In this document: positions 24,413 to 33,733 of the stretch, one piece after another
Position numbering within the stretch: position 1 is the stretch's first letter
Layout of the letters: every line of letters starts with the position of its first letter
Assembly (NCBI GenBank): GCA_035328405.1
Contig: DAOLIT010000013.1
Span: forward strand, 1-64,000
Length of the DNA stretch: 64,000 nt
Origin: JAEUKA01 sp035328405
GTDB taxonomy: Bacteria; Myxococcota_A; Polyangia; Palsa-1104; JAEUJZ01
Direction of reading: 5' to 3'
Notes under the pieces: generated by a model
Databases searched by the model: none
What the model was told of the DNA's origin: nothing
Seen by the model: only the letters and a program-made list of their open reading frames with translations
Translations under genes and position numbers: made by a program

Positions 24413-25156
24413 ATGTCTCACAGCGAAAAAACAAACGTCACGGTGCTGGAAACCGCTCAAGGTCCCGACGGTGAAACGCTCGAACTTTGCCAATGGAAAG
24501 GTGGCTACATCGTTCGATCCGGGGACCGCGTGTTGCAAAGCAGCGCGGCACGTCGCAGCGAACGCGAACTTGTAAATGTCGGGCTGGTTCCGTTGCGCGA
24601 TCGACAGGACATCACGGTGCTTTTGGCGGGGCTTGGAATGGGGCATGTGCTGTCCGCGCTGTTGGAAAGTCCGCGCGTCATTCGAGTCGATGTCGTCGAA
24701 CATTCGAGCGCGATCGTGGAATGGAACAAAACGCATTTTGTGACGCTGCACAAAGAACCTCCGCTGTCGGACCCACGCGTACATGTGCATACAATGGGCT
24801 TGTCGCAGTATCTGCGGGCCTTTCGTTACAAGACGCTGCCGGACGTGAAACTGGAGGGAGACGGATATTTGGCGATTTTGCTCGACCTGGACGAGGGGCC
24901 GAGCAAGCTGTTGCGGGCGGCGAATCAGGCGCTCTACACCGAAGACGGGCTGCAAGATTTGGAAGAAACGCTGCGCCCAGGAGGTGTGCTCGTGCTGTGG
25001 GCCGCTCAACGGGAAACGGAACTGATCGAGCGGCTAAAAGAGCGGTACCAAAACATCGCCGAAGTCGTGGTGCCGGTGGATATCGAGGACTCGCCCGGCT
25101 TGGATTACATCTACCGAGCCCGGCGCAAAGCCCAGCGCGCTCGCGCCCTTGCCTGA
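24413..25156 (+). CDS. spermidine-synthase-like SAM-binding protein
   Basis: 247 residues with a Rossmann fold of the spermidine synthase/aminopropyltransferase class. The glycine-rich loop is LLAGLGMGHVLS, followed by VDVVEHSS as the acidic end of the next strand, and ILLDLDEGP where spermidine synthases have a catalytic Asp-rich segment. The N-terminal tetramerisation region of true SpeE is reduced. It could be an aminopropyltransferase-like or another class I methyltransferase; the substrate is unknown. The ATG at 24413 is preferred over a TTG 24 bases upstream. The next gene is convergent. Confidence 0.75.
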   Translation: MSHSEKTNVTVLETAQGPDGETLELCQWKGGYIVRSGDRVLQSSAARRSERELVNVGLVPLRDRQDITVLLAGLGMGHVLSALLESPRVIRVDVVEHSSAIVEWNKTHFVTLHKEPPLSDPRVHVHTMGLSQYLRAFRYKTLPDVKLEGDGYLAILLDLDEGPSKLLRAANQALYTEDGLQDLEETLRPGGVLVLWAAQRETELIERLKERYQNIAEVVVPVDIEDSPGLDYIYRARRKAQRARALA

Positions 25157-25172
25157 AGCAACCGGTTGCCGG

Positions 25173-26096
25173 TTACTGCGGAAAGATGCAGCGGGCCCCT
25201 TGGTTGTCGCTGCGGGCGACTTCCGGGGTGTGGAAATCGCGGAAAAACGTGGTGAGTTCTTGGAATCTGCTGGATTTGTAACTTCCGCCGCGACGGCTGC
25301 GCAAAAAACCTGTGATCGGACCGATCGGATCGACACATCCCGAAGCGCAATCTTGGTAGGCCGTTTCTGAGTAGTTGTCTGTCACCCACTCCCACACGTT
25401 TCCCGCCAAGTCCACCGCCGAAAAAGGCGAAGACAGTTGCGCGCCTTTTCGGTTTTCGGGTGTCGCGGGCCAGGGGCGATCGGGGCAATTTCCTCCTCCG
25501 TCATAGTTGAGCGCCGTGCCGCAACCCAGCGGTTGGACATTGCCCCATGGATACAGCCGAGCGTCGCGGCCTCGAGCGAGTTTTTCCCACTCGGCCTCCG
25601 TCGGAAGTCGGCCTCCCAGAAAGCGACACGCGGCCAGGGCCTCAGACCACAAAAGACACGTCATCGGCATCGTTTCCTGTGCAGCAGGAACGTCGGTCCA
25701 CGTCGCCAAGTCGGCGCTGCAACGCAGGTCGTGGGACGCTGGGCACCCACCTTGTGCGATGCACTGTCGGTACTGGCCGACTTGCAGCTCGGTCACGCTG
25801 GCGCAAAAGCCGTGGTCGATGACCACCGTGTGCCTGGGTTGCGCGTTTTTGTCGCAATCGGTTTCGTCCGCGTTGCAGCCGCGCTCAAACGGGCCTGAGC
25901 CGACGTACACGCTTCCTGCCGGGCAAACAGGCTCTTGACACACAAAGTGGCGGCAAGCGTGTTTGGGGGCCAACGACGCGCAATCGTCATCGGTGCGACA
26001 AGGTGTTTCGGACGAACTTTCCGGGCTGCACGCAGGCACGCACAAGAAAACCAACAGGCACACGGCAAACCGGGCAGGCGGGAAATCGAGGCTCAC
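25173..26096 (-). CDS. FGE-sulfatase-fold lipoprotein
   Basis: About 307 residues. A hydrophobic signal ends in VPAC, a lipobox, so it should be an acylated lipoprotein. A Cys-rich stretch follows (CRTDDDC, CRHFVC), then the formylglycine-generating-enzyme fold: VYVGSGPFERG, LPTEAEWEKLARG, YPWGN, VDLAGNVWEWVTD and a terminal RGGS. The cysteine pair that loads copper in true FGE is not present after RGGS, so oxidation of sulfatases is unlikely; similar proteins may bind ligands. No ATG is available; GTG at 26096 is chosen because it gives a compact signal peptide, while GTG at 26123 would overlap der by 23 bases. It follows der directly. Confidence 0.85.
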   Translation of the reverse strand: MSLDFPPARFAVCLLVFLCVPACSPESSSETPCRTDDDCASLAPKHACRHFVCQEPVCPAGSVYVGSGPFERGCNADETDCDKNAQPRHTVVIDHGFCASVTELQVGQYRQCIAQGGCPASHDLRCSADLATWTDVPAAQETMPMTCLLWSEALAACRFLGGRLPTEAEWEKLARGRDARLYPWGNVQPLGCGTALNYDGGGNCPDRPWPATPENRKGAQLSSPFSAVDLAGNVWEWVTDNYSETAYQDCASGCVDPIGPITGFLRSRRGGSYKSSRFQELTTFFRDFHTPEVARSDNQGARCIFPQ

Positions 26097-26100
26097 GCGG

Positions 26101-27648
26101 TCATTGTCTGCGCGTCTTGGCACGAGCGATCAGGCGAATCGGTGTGCCGTCGAAGCCGAACGTCTCCCGAAGCTGGTTTTGCAAGTACCGATGGTAGGAA
26201 AAATGCACACCTTGCGGGAAATTCACCGACAGCACAAACGTCGGCGGCTTGGTCTGCGCCTGGGTGATGTAATAGAGCCGAATCGGCTTGCCCTGATACA
26301 GCGGCGGCGGGTGTTTTTCGACGATTCCGGCAAAAAAGCGGTTGAGCGCGCCGGTTTTGACGCGGCTCGCGTACGACTTGTAACAGCGCGTCGCCTCGTC
26401 GAGAAGTTTCAGCACGCCGTGTCGCGTGTGCGCCGAACACCACAATCTGTGCGCCCACGGCACAAATTGCAGCTTGCGGGACAGCTCGGCTTCCAGCTGC
26501 TTACGCTCGGCGGGTTTGAGCAGGTCGCTTTTGTTGAGCACCAAAAGAAGCACGCGGCCCGTCTCGTGAACGAGCCCCGCAATCCGCGCATCCATTTCGC
26601 CGACACCTTCTTTTGCGTCGATGACCAAACAGACCACATCGGCACGTTCGATCGCTTTTTCAGCCATCGACATTGCGATGCGATCGCACGGCTCGTGAAC
26701 GCGCACGCGGCGACGGATGCCGGCTGTGTCGATCAAGGAAAAGCGCTGCTTTTTGAAATGGATCGGCGTGTCAATCGGGTCGCGCGTGGTGCCCGGAGTC
26801 GAATCCACGAGCATGCGTTCCTCGCCGCACAGTGCGTTGACCAGCGACGATTTTCCCGCGTTTGGGCGGCCACACAACGCAATGCGGATTTCGTCGCGAG
26901 ACAGGTCGGCTTCACTTTCGGAAAGCGGGCCTATGTCTTCGGCGATGTCTTCGGCACCGTCGGGGATTTCGTCTTCTGAAACTCCGTCTGCGCCGGTTTC
27001 CGGTTGCGCAAACGCGGTCTCATTGACTCCATCGTCCGACGCGGTTTCTTCCTCGGCTTGAGTGCGATCGTGTGTGGTTGTTGCGGGTGCGGTGTGGGTC
27101 GCCGTGGTTTCCTCTTTGCCCAACCGTTCGACGATGGCCTCGAGCAGTTCAGGCAAATTGCGGCCGTGTGCCGCCGAGATCCCGAAGACGTGCTCGGCCC
27201 CGAGCGGATACACATCTGTGAGCGCCGCCTCATGCTTGGCACCGTCGATTTTGTTGAGCACCAAAAGGATCGGTTTTCCCAGGCGACGCAGCTTTGCCAA
27301 AATCTCGCGATCGGGCGGCAAAAGGCCCTCATGACCGTCAAGAACGAGGAGCACAACCTCGGCTTCTTGCAGCGCGAGTTCAGCCTGTTTTCGCATGCCT
27401 TGCGTGAGGCTGTCTTTGGCACCGAAATCGAGACCGCCGGTATCGACGACGCGAAATCGAACACCATCGTATTCGCACATTCCGTATCGTCGGTCACGGG
27501 TCACGCCGGGCTGGTCTTCGACAATGGCGTAATGGCTTTGCGTGAGCCGATTGAACAGCGTGGATTTTCCGACGTTGGGCCGTCCGCACAGCGCGACAAC
27601 TTTTTGCGAACGGTCGAGTTCCACCAACGGAGCAGGCTTGTTTTTCAT
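26101..27648 (-). CDS. der: ribosome biogenesis GTPase Der (EngA)
   Basis: A double-GTPase for 50S assembly. The first G domain has GRPNVGKST (near residue 22), DTGGL and NKID. The second has GRPNAGKSS, DTAGIRRR and NKSD. The C-terminal KH-like domain includes GVHFSYHRYLQNQLR. The linker between the G domains is long and acidic (about 180-248, many Glu/Asp/Thr), longer than in E. coli. Total length 515. It overlaps era by 4 bp, and der in turn abuts the FGE-fold lipoprotein gene. Confidence 0.96.
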   Translation of the reverse strand: MKNKPAPLVELDRSQKVVALCGRPNVGKSTLFNRLTQSHYAIVEDQPGVTRDRRYGMCEYDGVRFRVVDTGGLDFGAKDSLTQGMRKQAELALQEAEVVLLVLDGHEGLLPPDREILAKLRRLGKPILLVLNKIDGAKHEAALTDVYPLGAEHVFGISAAHGRNLPELLEAIVERLGKEETTATHTAPATTTHDRTQAEEETASDDGVNETAFAQPETGADGVSEDEIPDGAEDIAEDIGPLSESEADLSRDEIRIALCGRPNAGKSSLVNALCGEERMLVDSTPGTTRDPIDTPIHFKKQRFSLIDTAGIRRRVRVHEPCDRIAMSMAEKAIERADVVCLVIDAKEGVGEMDARIAGLVHETGRVLLLVLNKSDLLKPAERKQLEAELSRKLQFVPWAHRLWCSAHTRHGVLKLLDEATRCYKSYASRVKTGALNRFFAGIVEKHPPPLYQGKPIRLYYITQAQTKPPTFVLSVNFPQGVHFSYHRYLQNQLRETFGFDGTPIRLIARAKTRRQ

Positions 27649-28832
27649 CGCGGTGACTCCGGTTGGGACTCGGTTTTTGCCACGCGCTTTCCGTCGGTTT
27701 TTGGTTTGCGTTTTGCGTTCGTTTTTGGTTTGCGTTTTTCGTCGGGCTTCGTCAGAAGTCGATCCTGTTCGTAGCCCATGTTTCGCAGGCCGGCGGGCGT
27801 TTGCGACCAGCTTTCATCGACCCGGACGAACAAAAATAGATGCGCTGGACAACCGAGCAATTCGGAAGCTTTTTGCCGCGCTCGTATGCCGATGTCGCGA
27901 ATCATTTGACCATGTTCACCGACGAGAATTTTCTTTTGTCCGGGTTTTTCAACGTGGATCGTTGCGTCGATGGAAATCGACAGACGCTGGCCTTTTTGCG
28001 GACCGCGCTGAGCGATTTTTTCTTCCCATTTATCGACCGTGACAGCGACGGAATAGGGAATCTCTTTCTCGGTCGCCAAAAACACCTGCTCACGCACAAA
28101 TTCGGCCAGCAAAAAACGCTCAGGTCTATCGGTCAGCAGGTCTTTTTCAAACAGACGGTCGCTTGGGGGCAAAAACGCGACCATTTCTTGTACGAGTCGG
28201 TTCACTCCGTCGCCCGTCTGTGCCGAAATCGGGACAATCGGCACGCCGGGCAGTTTTTTGGACAGTGCTTCGATCAGAGGCAGAAGTTGTCGTTTGTCGC
28301 CGAGCAGGTCGGTTTTGTTGATGGCGACCAGGAGTTTTTTCGACAGGCCCGCAAGCTGTTGCGCGATTTGCTCGTCGGCAGAAGCGAGCGCGGGTGGAAG
28401 TTTCTCAGTCGGTTTTTTCGATGTAGTCGTATGTGGGGGCTTGACCGGCGCACTTTTTTGTGGCTGCACCAAAAACACCACCAATTCAACGCCGTCAATC
28501 GCCTGCTGAGCCTCTTCCATCATGAAGCGGTTGAGCGCGGTGCGACCTTTGAGAGAAGTCAGGTGCAAACCGGGTGTATCGACGAGCGCAACCTGTGCCG
28601 TTGGCAAATGGAGCACACCCAAAATGCGATCGCGCGTGGTTTGGGGCTTGGGGCTCACAATCGACAGGTGTTGACCCAAAATTTGGTTGAGAAGCGTGGA
28701 TTTTCCGACGTTGGGTCGTCCACAAAGCGCAACAAAACCTGCGCGAAACGGCGTTGAATCCTTCGCCACGGAAGGGTTCTGGGCGGCTGGGCTTGTAGAA
28801 GTGTGTGGCGTGAGCGGGGGCGAGAGCGGCAT
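27645..28832 (-). CDS. era: GTPase Era with inserts and a basic repetitive C-terminal tail
   Basis: Era is a GTPase that binds 16S rRNA during 30S maturation. It has GRPNVGKSTLLN, TTRDRILG, DTPGL and NKTDLLG, and a KH domain (ATIHVEKPGQKKILVG, GRAxx-type GIRARQKASELLG). At 395 residues it is about 95 longer than typical. The extra parts are a 28-residue N-terminal leader, a Pro/Thr/Lys-rich insert of about 30 residues in the G domain after VELVVFLVQPQ, and a C-terminal tail with repeated KRKPKT units. The tail could add RNA affinity (inference). Its 3' end overlaps der by 4 bp. Confidence 0.93.
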   Translation of the reverse strand: MPLSPPLTPHTSTSPAAQNPSVAKDSTPFRAGFVALCGRPNVGKSTLLNQILGQHLSIVSPKPQTTRDRILGVLHLPTAQVALVDTPGLHLTSLKGRTALNRFMMEEAQQAIDGVELVVFLVQPQKSAPVKPPHTTTSKKPTEKLPPALASADEQIAQQLAGLSKKLLVAINKTDLLGDKRQLLPLIEALSKKLPGVPIVPISAQTGDGVNRLVQEMVAFLPPSDRLFEKDLLTDRPERFLLAEFVREQVFLATEKEIPYSVAVTVDKWEEKIAQRGPQKGQRLSISIDATIHVEKPGQKKILVGEHGQMIRDIGIRARQKASELLGCPAHLFLFVRVDESWSQTPAGLRNMGYEQDRLLTKPDEKRKPKTNAKRKPKTDGKRVAKTESQPESPR

Positions 28833-28948
28833 GGGCCGGCCTCATATCACAACGAGACAAGCCCACGCGGATTTTCGTCAGATCCTGTCTTGAGTGACAT
28901 GCACAGCGGAAGGAAAACGAAGGCAGAAAGGCCTGACAGAAGTGTGGG

Positions 28949-29647
28949 TTACGAGCCAGTTCGGAAAAGCGCGGGGTCGAGTTTCTCGTCGAGCGACGCT
29001 TCTTCCACGTCAATAGAAACCCGATAATTGAGCGCGGTGTTGTCGATCTCGACGTGCGCGGGCACCGATCGGCCTTGCACTTCTTTGAAGTGCTGGCAGC
29101 GAATCGTGCGTTCGTTTTCGACCACGCGCAGCTCGCCCACTTTCAGATCGACGTACTTTTTGTGCGACGGATGAACGGGTTCCAGGTCGTACATCGCAGA
29201 CAAATCGGCACCGATCGAAAGCAGCACTTTTTGCTGCAAACTGCTGTCCGATCCGGCCAGGCTCGTCACGACTTTCACGTCGCCGCCTACCTTGATGAGG
29301 TCAAACAGCGTGATGCCTCCGGGGCCAATCGCTTTCAAACGGAAGCGATCAGGACGTTCGACGGCCAGCATGCCTCGCACGGTGATTTGTTCGCGGCCAT
29401 CTCCTTTGGCTGCGTCGATCGAAACCCGATGCACGGCTCGCATCGTTCCCCATCGGATGTCCAACACTGGCTGCACCGACGGGCCTTTGATGATGATGGG
29501 CTTGTTCGACTTGTCGCACCCCCCCGCACCTTGCAATACAACTCCCGAGCCCGCCAGGAGCAAGCCCAAACATAGCCAGCGCAGCGTGCCACGCGGCCTC
29601 ACAGCCACCACTTGCGCAAGGTCTGCGCGCGAAACCGTTTTGTCCAT
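28949..29647 (-). CDS. outer-membrane-type lipoprotein, LolA/LolB-like fold possible
   Basis: 232 residues from the ATG at 29647, which follows the GT2 stop by two bases. The signal is hydrophobic with Cys near residue 43 (QGAGGC), so a lipoprotein is likely. The mature part has a beta-rich pattern (VLDIRWGTMRAVHR, RPDRFRLKAIGPGG, ITLFDLIKVGGDVKVV) like LolA/LolB-type or DUF3261-like carriers. This assignment is by pattern only. An in-frame extension of 64 residues upstream is inside the GT2 gene and rejected. Coupling to a glycosyltransferase suggests envelope lipid or glycolipid handling. Confidence 0.75.
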   Translation of the reverse strand: MDKTVSRADLAQVVAVRPRGTLRWLCLGLLLAGSGVVLQGAGGCDKSNKPIIIKGPSVQPVLDIRWGTMRAVHRVSIDAAKGDGREQITVRGMLAVERPDRFRLKAIGPGGITLFDLIKVGGDVKVVTSLAGSDSSLQQKVLLSIGADLSAMYDLEPVHPSHKKYVDLKVGELRVVENERTIRCQHFKEVQGRSVPAHVEIDNTALNYRVSIDVEEASLDEKLDPALFRTGS

Positions 29648-29649
29648 GC

Positions 29650-30402
29650 TCACAGGGCCTCCGTCATTCCTTGGGGCACAGCGCCCGCCTCTTGGTCCAC
29701 CCGCCACAGCGGCGAGCCAATCACCAACCGGAGCACCCGCAACGTGTCTTCCCAATTGCGGAAATGGCTGCGGTGCCCGTCTTTGTAAATCGTTGCAATC
29801 GGAATTTCGACGAGCGGCACGTTCAGTTTGGCTGCCCACAACAGAATTTCCGTTTCCGTATCAAACCGCCGCGTCGTCAACGGCAGAGAAAAAAGTCGGT
29901 GCGGATAAATCCGAAAACCCGACTGCGTGTCGCGGTGACGGCGTCCAGCGAAGAGTGAAATCCAAAACGTCGAAATGCGATTTCCCACGCGGCTGCGTCG
30001 GGGCATGACGGTTGGATCGAAATCTCGCACGCCGATGACAAGACTTTCTGGATGTTCATCGTGTGCTTTTAGCAACCGCACCAGCTCTGCGCTGTCGTGC
30101 TGGCCGTCTGCATCCATCGTCACAAGCGCCGAAAGCCCGCGTTTTTGCGCAAAAGCGAAACCCGTTTGGATTGCGGCACCCTTCCCTCGATTTTCCGAGT
30201 GACGCAACACTTCGGCCCCTGCTTTTGCCGCACATTCAGCGGTTTTGTCCGCGCTGCCGTCGTCCACGACCAGCACCGCCAGGCCTTGCGCTTTCACGTT
30301 CGAGACCACTTCCCCAACGGTCTTTTCCGCATGGAACGCGGGGATGAGGACCCAAGGTGTCGTTTGTCGAGTCGAATCGGTCATCGCAAGAGGCCCCAGC
30401 AT
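29650..30402 (-). CDS. family 2 glycosyltransferase, polyprenyl-phosphate type
   Basis: A GT-A fold glycosyltransferase. VDDGSADKT and TMDADGQHD are the nucleotide and metal motifs. QSGFRIYP and FDTETEILLWAA are typical of dolichyl-phosphate-mannose-synthase-like enzymes without membrane helices. It probably transfers a sugar from a nucleotide donor to a polyprenyl phosphate, or acts on an envelope glycolipid. The start may be the ATG at 30402 or a second Met six codons in. It is first in a two-gene run with the lipoprotein gene. Confidence 0.85.
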   Translation of the reverse strand: MLGPLAMTDSTRQTTPWVLIPAFHAEKTVGEVVSNVKAQGLAVLVVDDGSADKTAECAAKAGAEVLRHSENRGKGAAIQTGFAFAQKRGLSALVTMDADGQHDSAELVRLLKAHDEHPESLVIGVRDFDPTVMPRRSRVGNRISTFWISLFAGRRHRDTQSGFRIYPHRLFSLPLTTRRFDTETEILLWAAKLNVPLVEIPIATIYKDGHRSHFRNWEDTLRVLRLVIGSPLWRVDQEAGAVPQGMTEAL

Positions 30403-30679
30403 ATCACGGCCTCTCTACGGAAAAAAGCTGTGCTCCCCGGCACAAGTCGGCCCGGTTGTCGGTTTGAAGAGTCTTGCATTTTCGAGACGAAACTTTGTTT
30501 TTAGCAAAATCGCAAGGTTCTATTCGGTTTGACAAAGTGCGGGAACTTTGCGGAAACAACGCCCACTAAACAGCAGTGATGTTCGACGGCCAGGCCCGAA
30601 ATGTTGGGGTTTGGTGATGTGCAAGCAACTCAGTGTCTGTCTCAGGTTCGCATTGACCCTTTTCAACGGAGTTTTTCCC

Positions 30680-31906
30680 ATGAAACGGCAACATCCATCT
30701 TGCAAAGTGCTCACCTTGGCGGTTTTTTCATTCGGGATGCTTCTTTCGGGTTGCAGCAATCGCTATGCACGGCCCGACTCGGTGACGTCTCAGACGGCGC
30801 ATAAAGTCGAGACGATCGAAATGGATGAGCTGCACATCACGGTTGGCAAAAATGCGTCGGGCGGCCTCGGGATCGAAGACGGGTTTGACGTATATGACGC
30901 TCCGACGCTGTTTCAAGAAGCCAGTGCTCTGTTCGACGCCGAGAAATACGCCGAGGCTGCCGAGAAATACGAAAAACTGGCGATCGAATTTGAAGACAGC
31001 GCGTGGGTGCCTCCGTCGCTGTTTAACGCCGCGCTCAGTCTGGAAGTACTCGGCAAATTTTCCGATGCAGCGGTTCGGTACAAGCGTGTGTTTTCAGCTT
31101 TTCCGTCGAGCAAACAGGCAAAGGAAGCGGGCGTTCGGCAGGCTGCATGTCTGGCTGAACTCGCGCAGTGGGTGCAATCCGCAGAAGTCCTTGCGCAATT
31201 GGAACAGCGCGACGATTTGAATGTGGCGGAACGGCTCGAGACGATCGCGCGGCACGGTTTGGCCCTGTTCGAGATGAAAGATTTGGGCGGTGCCGACGCC
31301 AAGTTCCAAAAAGCACTCGCACTTTACGAGGCGCGCAAAGCCGAAGAAGCGCCGCCGAACACCTTTTTCGTCGCGATGTCGCAGTTTTATGTGGCGCACG
31401 TGGCGCACTTGCGTTTTCGCGACTTGCCGTTGCGCTTGCCGCAAAAACAGCTTGCGCTCGACGTGGACACCAAAGCCAAAGCGTTTCTTTTGGCGAACAA
31501 CAAATACGTCGAAGCGATCAAACTCAAAAATCCGACGTGGGCGACGGCAGCCGGGTATCACGTCGGTACGCTGTATCGAGACCTGTACGACTCGATGCTC
31601 GGCGCGCCCGTTCCCAAGGAGCTAGAAAAAAATGGCTCGAAAGTGCTGTACGACTTGCTACTGAGAGGACAGCTTCGCGGACTTTTGACTTCTGCGAAAA
31701 ACGTCCTCGAGAGCAACGTGAAAATGGCCGATCGGCTTGGCGTCAAAAACGGTTGGACCGAACGATCGAACGAACAGTTGGCAGAGCTCGACCGGTTGAT
31801 CGGAGGTTTGGACGATCCGCCCGCCAATTCGGAAACGTCGCCGACATCGCCTACCCGACCGAATCGGCCAGCGCCAGAACAGGCAAAACAGCGCGCTACG
31901 TTGTGA
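30680..31906 (+). CDS. TPR-containing lipoprotein
   Basis: 408 residues. The signal peptide ends in the lipobox LLSGC, so it should be an acylated lipoprotein. Helical repeats resembling TPR (ALFDAEKYAEAAEKYEKLA, KFSDAAVRYKRVFSAFP, DLGGADAKFQKALALYE) cover most of it. The C-terminal tail is Pro/Ser/Thr-rich. Such lipoproteins often scaffold envelope assembly (BamD-like, motility or gliding complexes); which one is unknown. GGAG nine bases upstream supports the ATG at 30680 over upstream in-frame Mets. It overlaps the convergent rhomboid gene by 11 bp. The 277-bp upstream gap holds a TTGACA at 30529 without a good -10. Confidence 0.8.
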   Translation: MKRQHPSCKVLTLAVFSFGMLLSGCSNRYARPDSVTSQTAHKVETIEMDELHITVGKNASGGLGIEDGFDVYDAPTLFQEASALFDAEKYAEAAEKYEKLAIEFEDSAWVPPSLFNAALSLEVLGKFSDAAVRYKRVFSAFPSSKQAKEAGVRQAACLAELAQWVQSAEVLAQLEQRDDLNVAERLETIARHGLALFEMKDLGGADAKFQKALALYEARKAEEAPPNTFFVAMSQFYVAHVAHLRFRDLPLRLPQKQLALDVDTKAKAFLLANNKYVEAIKLKNPTWATAAGYHVGTLYRDLYDSMLGAPVPKELEKNGSKVLYDLLLRGQLRGLLTSAKNVLESNVKMADRLGVKNGWTERSNEQLAELDRLIGGLDDPPANSETSPTSPTRPNRPAPEQAKQRATL

Positions 31907-32465
31907 TGGGCCGCTTGCGGAAAAGCAAAAGACAAAGCAATCCCGCTAGCAAACCTCCTACATGTGCGGCGGTATCCCCGGTCAGGGACATCCCACCTAC
32001 AAGCAGCAGTCCAATCGTGACAAACGCGACGGCTCGAATCCAAGCTCTCGTCTGAAAAAAAAACACAAAAACGAGCCACGAAAGCAGCACGCCCGAACCG
32101 CCGCAACACACGGTAGGGACGTGTCGGTACGCAACAAGGGCTGCGATGCTCGCACCGAGCACTCCGCACACAAGAAGCAGAAGCGGATTGCGTCCCGGCG
32201 GCCAAACGCACGCGACAAACAGGAGCACGACCAAGTTGCTTGCCAAGTGAATTGCATCCACGTGTGGGAGCCACATGGTCAACCCGTGCAAAGCATCGCC
32301 CGGCCCTCGCACTGGCAAGGAAAGTGCGCCCAGTGCAACGAGCGTTTTTGCCGACAACGCAGCGGTGGGGTTGTTCGCCCGATCCAGCAGGCATCCCACA
32401 GCGAACCACATCGTCCACGCAAAGCCGACCAGGCCGAACACACCTTGCGCAAACGTTCGGGGCAT
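31896..32465 (-). CDS. rhomboid-family intramembrane serine protease
   Basis: A 189-residue rhomboid with about six hydrophobic helices. The HxxxN motif is H73/N77 (IHLASN), the nucleophile is Ser124 in GGSG and the partner His168 is in AHVGGLLAG. This is the compact six-helix form without a cytoplasmic domain. It cleaves transmembrane proteins; the target is unknown. It is last in a leftward run behind two CNNM proteins (11-bp gap). Confidence 0.85.
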   Translation of the reverse strand: MPRTFAQGVFGLVGFAWTMWFAVGCLLDRANNPTAALSAKTLVALGALSLPVRGPGDALHGLTMWLPHVDAIHLASNLVVLLFVACVWPPGRNPLLLLVCGVLGASIAALVAYRHVPTVCCGGSGVLLSWLVFVFFFQTRAWIRAVAFVTIGLLLVGGMSLTGDTAAHVGGLLAGLLCLLLFRKRPITT

Positions 32466-32476
32466 GAGCCAAGCTC

Positions 32477-33733
32477 CTATTTGCGGTGGATGCGCAGGAT
32501 GACTTCTTCGACGCGCCGCTCGTTCGCCGAGGCAATCTCGAGATGGACCGAACCGATTTTCACAATTTCGCCCGGTCGCGGAATCCGCTTCACCTTGTCG
32601 AGCAACAAACCACCAAGGGATTCGTATTCGTCTGATTCAGGCAGTGAAATGGAAAGCTCGCGGTTGAGCTGTTCGACGGCGATGCGGGCCAGGACGCGAA
32701 ACGACCCGTCTCGTTGGCGTCGGACGGCTGGAGGCTCTTCGTCGTATTCGTCCTCGATATCGCCCACGACTTGTTCGAGCAAATCTTCGACTGTCACCAG
32801 GCCGACAGCACCACCGTATTCATCGACGATGATCGCCAAGTTTTGATGCGTCCGCTCGAGCCGGACCAAAAGATCCAGCGCCGGACATGCCTCGGGTGCA
32901 TACAGCGGCTCTCGCATCAAATCCTTGGCACTTCCGCCCCCGCTTCCGTGTTTCAGCACATCGAAAGCGTGTACGACCCCGACGATTTGATCGATGCGCT
33001 CTCGGTAAATGGGGATGCGGCTGTACTTTTTGTCACCAATTTCGCGCGCCAAATCCGCAACGGAATCCGTCTCGGCCTTCGCGACAACATCCGACAGGGG
33101 CTTCATCACGTCGTCTGCTCGCAGCGACGGAAAATCGAAAATCCGCGCGATCATCGACCGCTCCCCTTCCGTCACGTCAGACAGGGATGCCGCACTTTTT
33201 CCGGCGCGATCGTCCGGTTCGCCCAAAAGGCTTTCGATGTCCTGCCGCGTGACGAGTTTGTGGTGAACATCGATGCCCAACCGCTTCGTCGCCAGCTTGG
33301 AAATCCATTCGAGCAGCAGCACGCCGGGTGCCAGCAGGCGCAAAAAGAAAGACAACACGAGCGCTTGGATGGGCGCGATCTTGTTCGCGTGTTGACGCAC
33401 GATCGCTTTTGGGACGATCTCGCCCAGAAGAACCACCGTCGGTGTCAGGCCCGCGAGCAGGAACAATTCGACATGTCGCGGATGGTGTTCATAAAGCCAC
33501 AGCGTCCACAGCACCGTCTGAACGACCAACGAAAGTTGTGTCCCAAGAAGTGTCGCGGACAAAAGTCGGTGCGGCGCAATCAACAACTCCTCGACGAGTT
33601 TTGCGCCTCGGCTCCCTGCGGAGATCAGGTTCCGAATGTGGGTTCTGTCCGCGCTGACAATGGCGATTTCCGCGCTCGAAAAAAACGCCTCCAGAAACAG
33701 ACACAACGCACTCAGCAAAAGCAGCGCCGTCAT
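32477..33733 (-). CDS. CNNM/CBS-domain transporter-associated protein (CorC/HlyC type)
   Basis: An inner-membrane protein with an N-terminal CNNM (DUF21) domain of several hydrophobic helices (AEIAIVSADR, GEIVPKAIVR), a CBS pair (KYSRIPIYRERID, AIIVDEYGGAVGLVT) and a C-terminal transporter-associated domain (DGSFRVLARIAVEQLN, ESLGGLLLDK). The family affects Mg/Co efflux; it was historically called hemolysin. 418 residues. It overlaps the upstream paralog by 4 bp. Confidence 0.88.
   Translation of the reverse strand: MTALLLLSALCLFLEAFFSSAEIAIVSADRTHIRNLISAGSRGAKLVEELLIAPHRLLSATLLGTQLSLVVQTVLWTLWLYEHHPRHVELFLLAGLTPTVVLLGEIVPKAIVRQHANKIAPIQALVLSFFLRLLAPGVLLLEWISKLATKRLGIDVHHKLVTRQDIESLLGEPDDRAGKSAASLSDVTEGERSMIARIFDFPSLRADDVMKPLSDVVAKAETDSVADLAREIGDKKYSRIPIYRERIDQIVGVVHAFDVLKHGSGGGSAKDLMREPLYAPEACPALDLLVRLERTHQNLAIIVDEYGGAVGLVTVEDLLEQVVGDIEDEYDEEPPAVRRQRDGSFRVLARIAVEQLNRELSISLPESDEYESLGGLLLDKVKRIPRPGEIVKIGSVHLEIASANERRVEEVILRIHRK

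Noticed and set aside
29648..29839. 64-codon N-terminal extension of the lipoprotein gene
   Set aside because: It lies in another frame of the GT2 gene; the ATG two bases after the GT2 stop begins a proper lipoprotein signal.
30529..30557. Promoter with TTGACA upstream of the TPR lipoprotein
   Set aside because: The -35 is perfect but no acceptable -10 follows at 16-18 bp.
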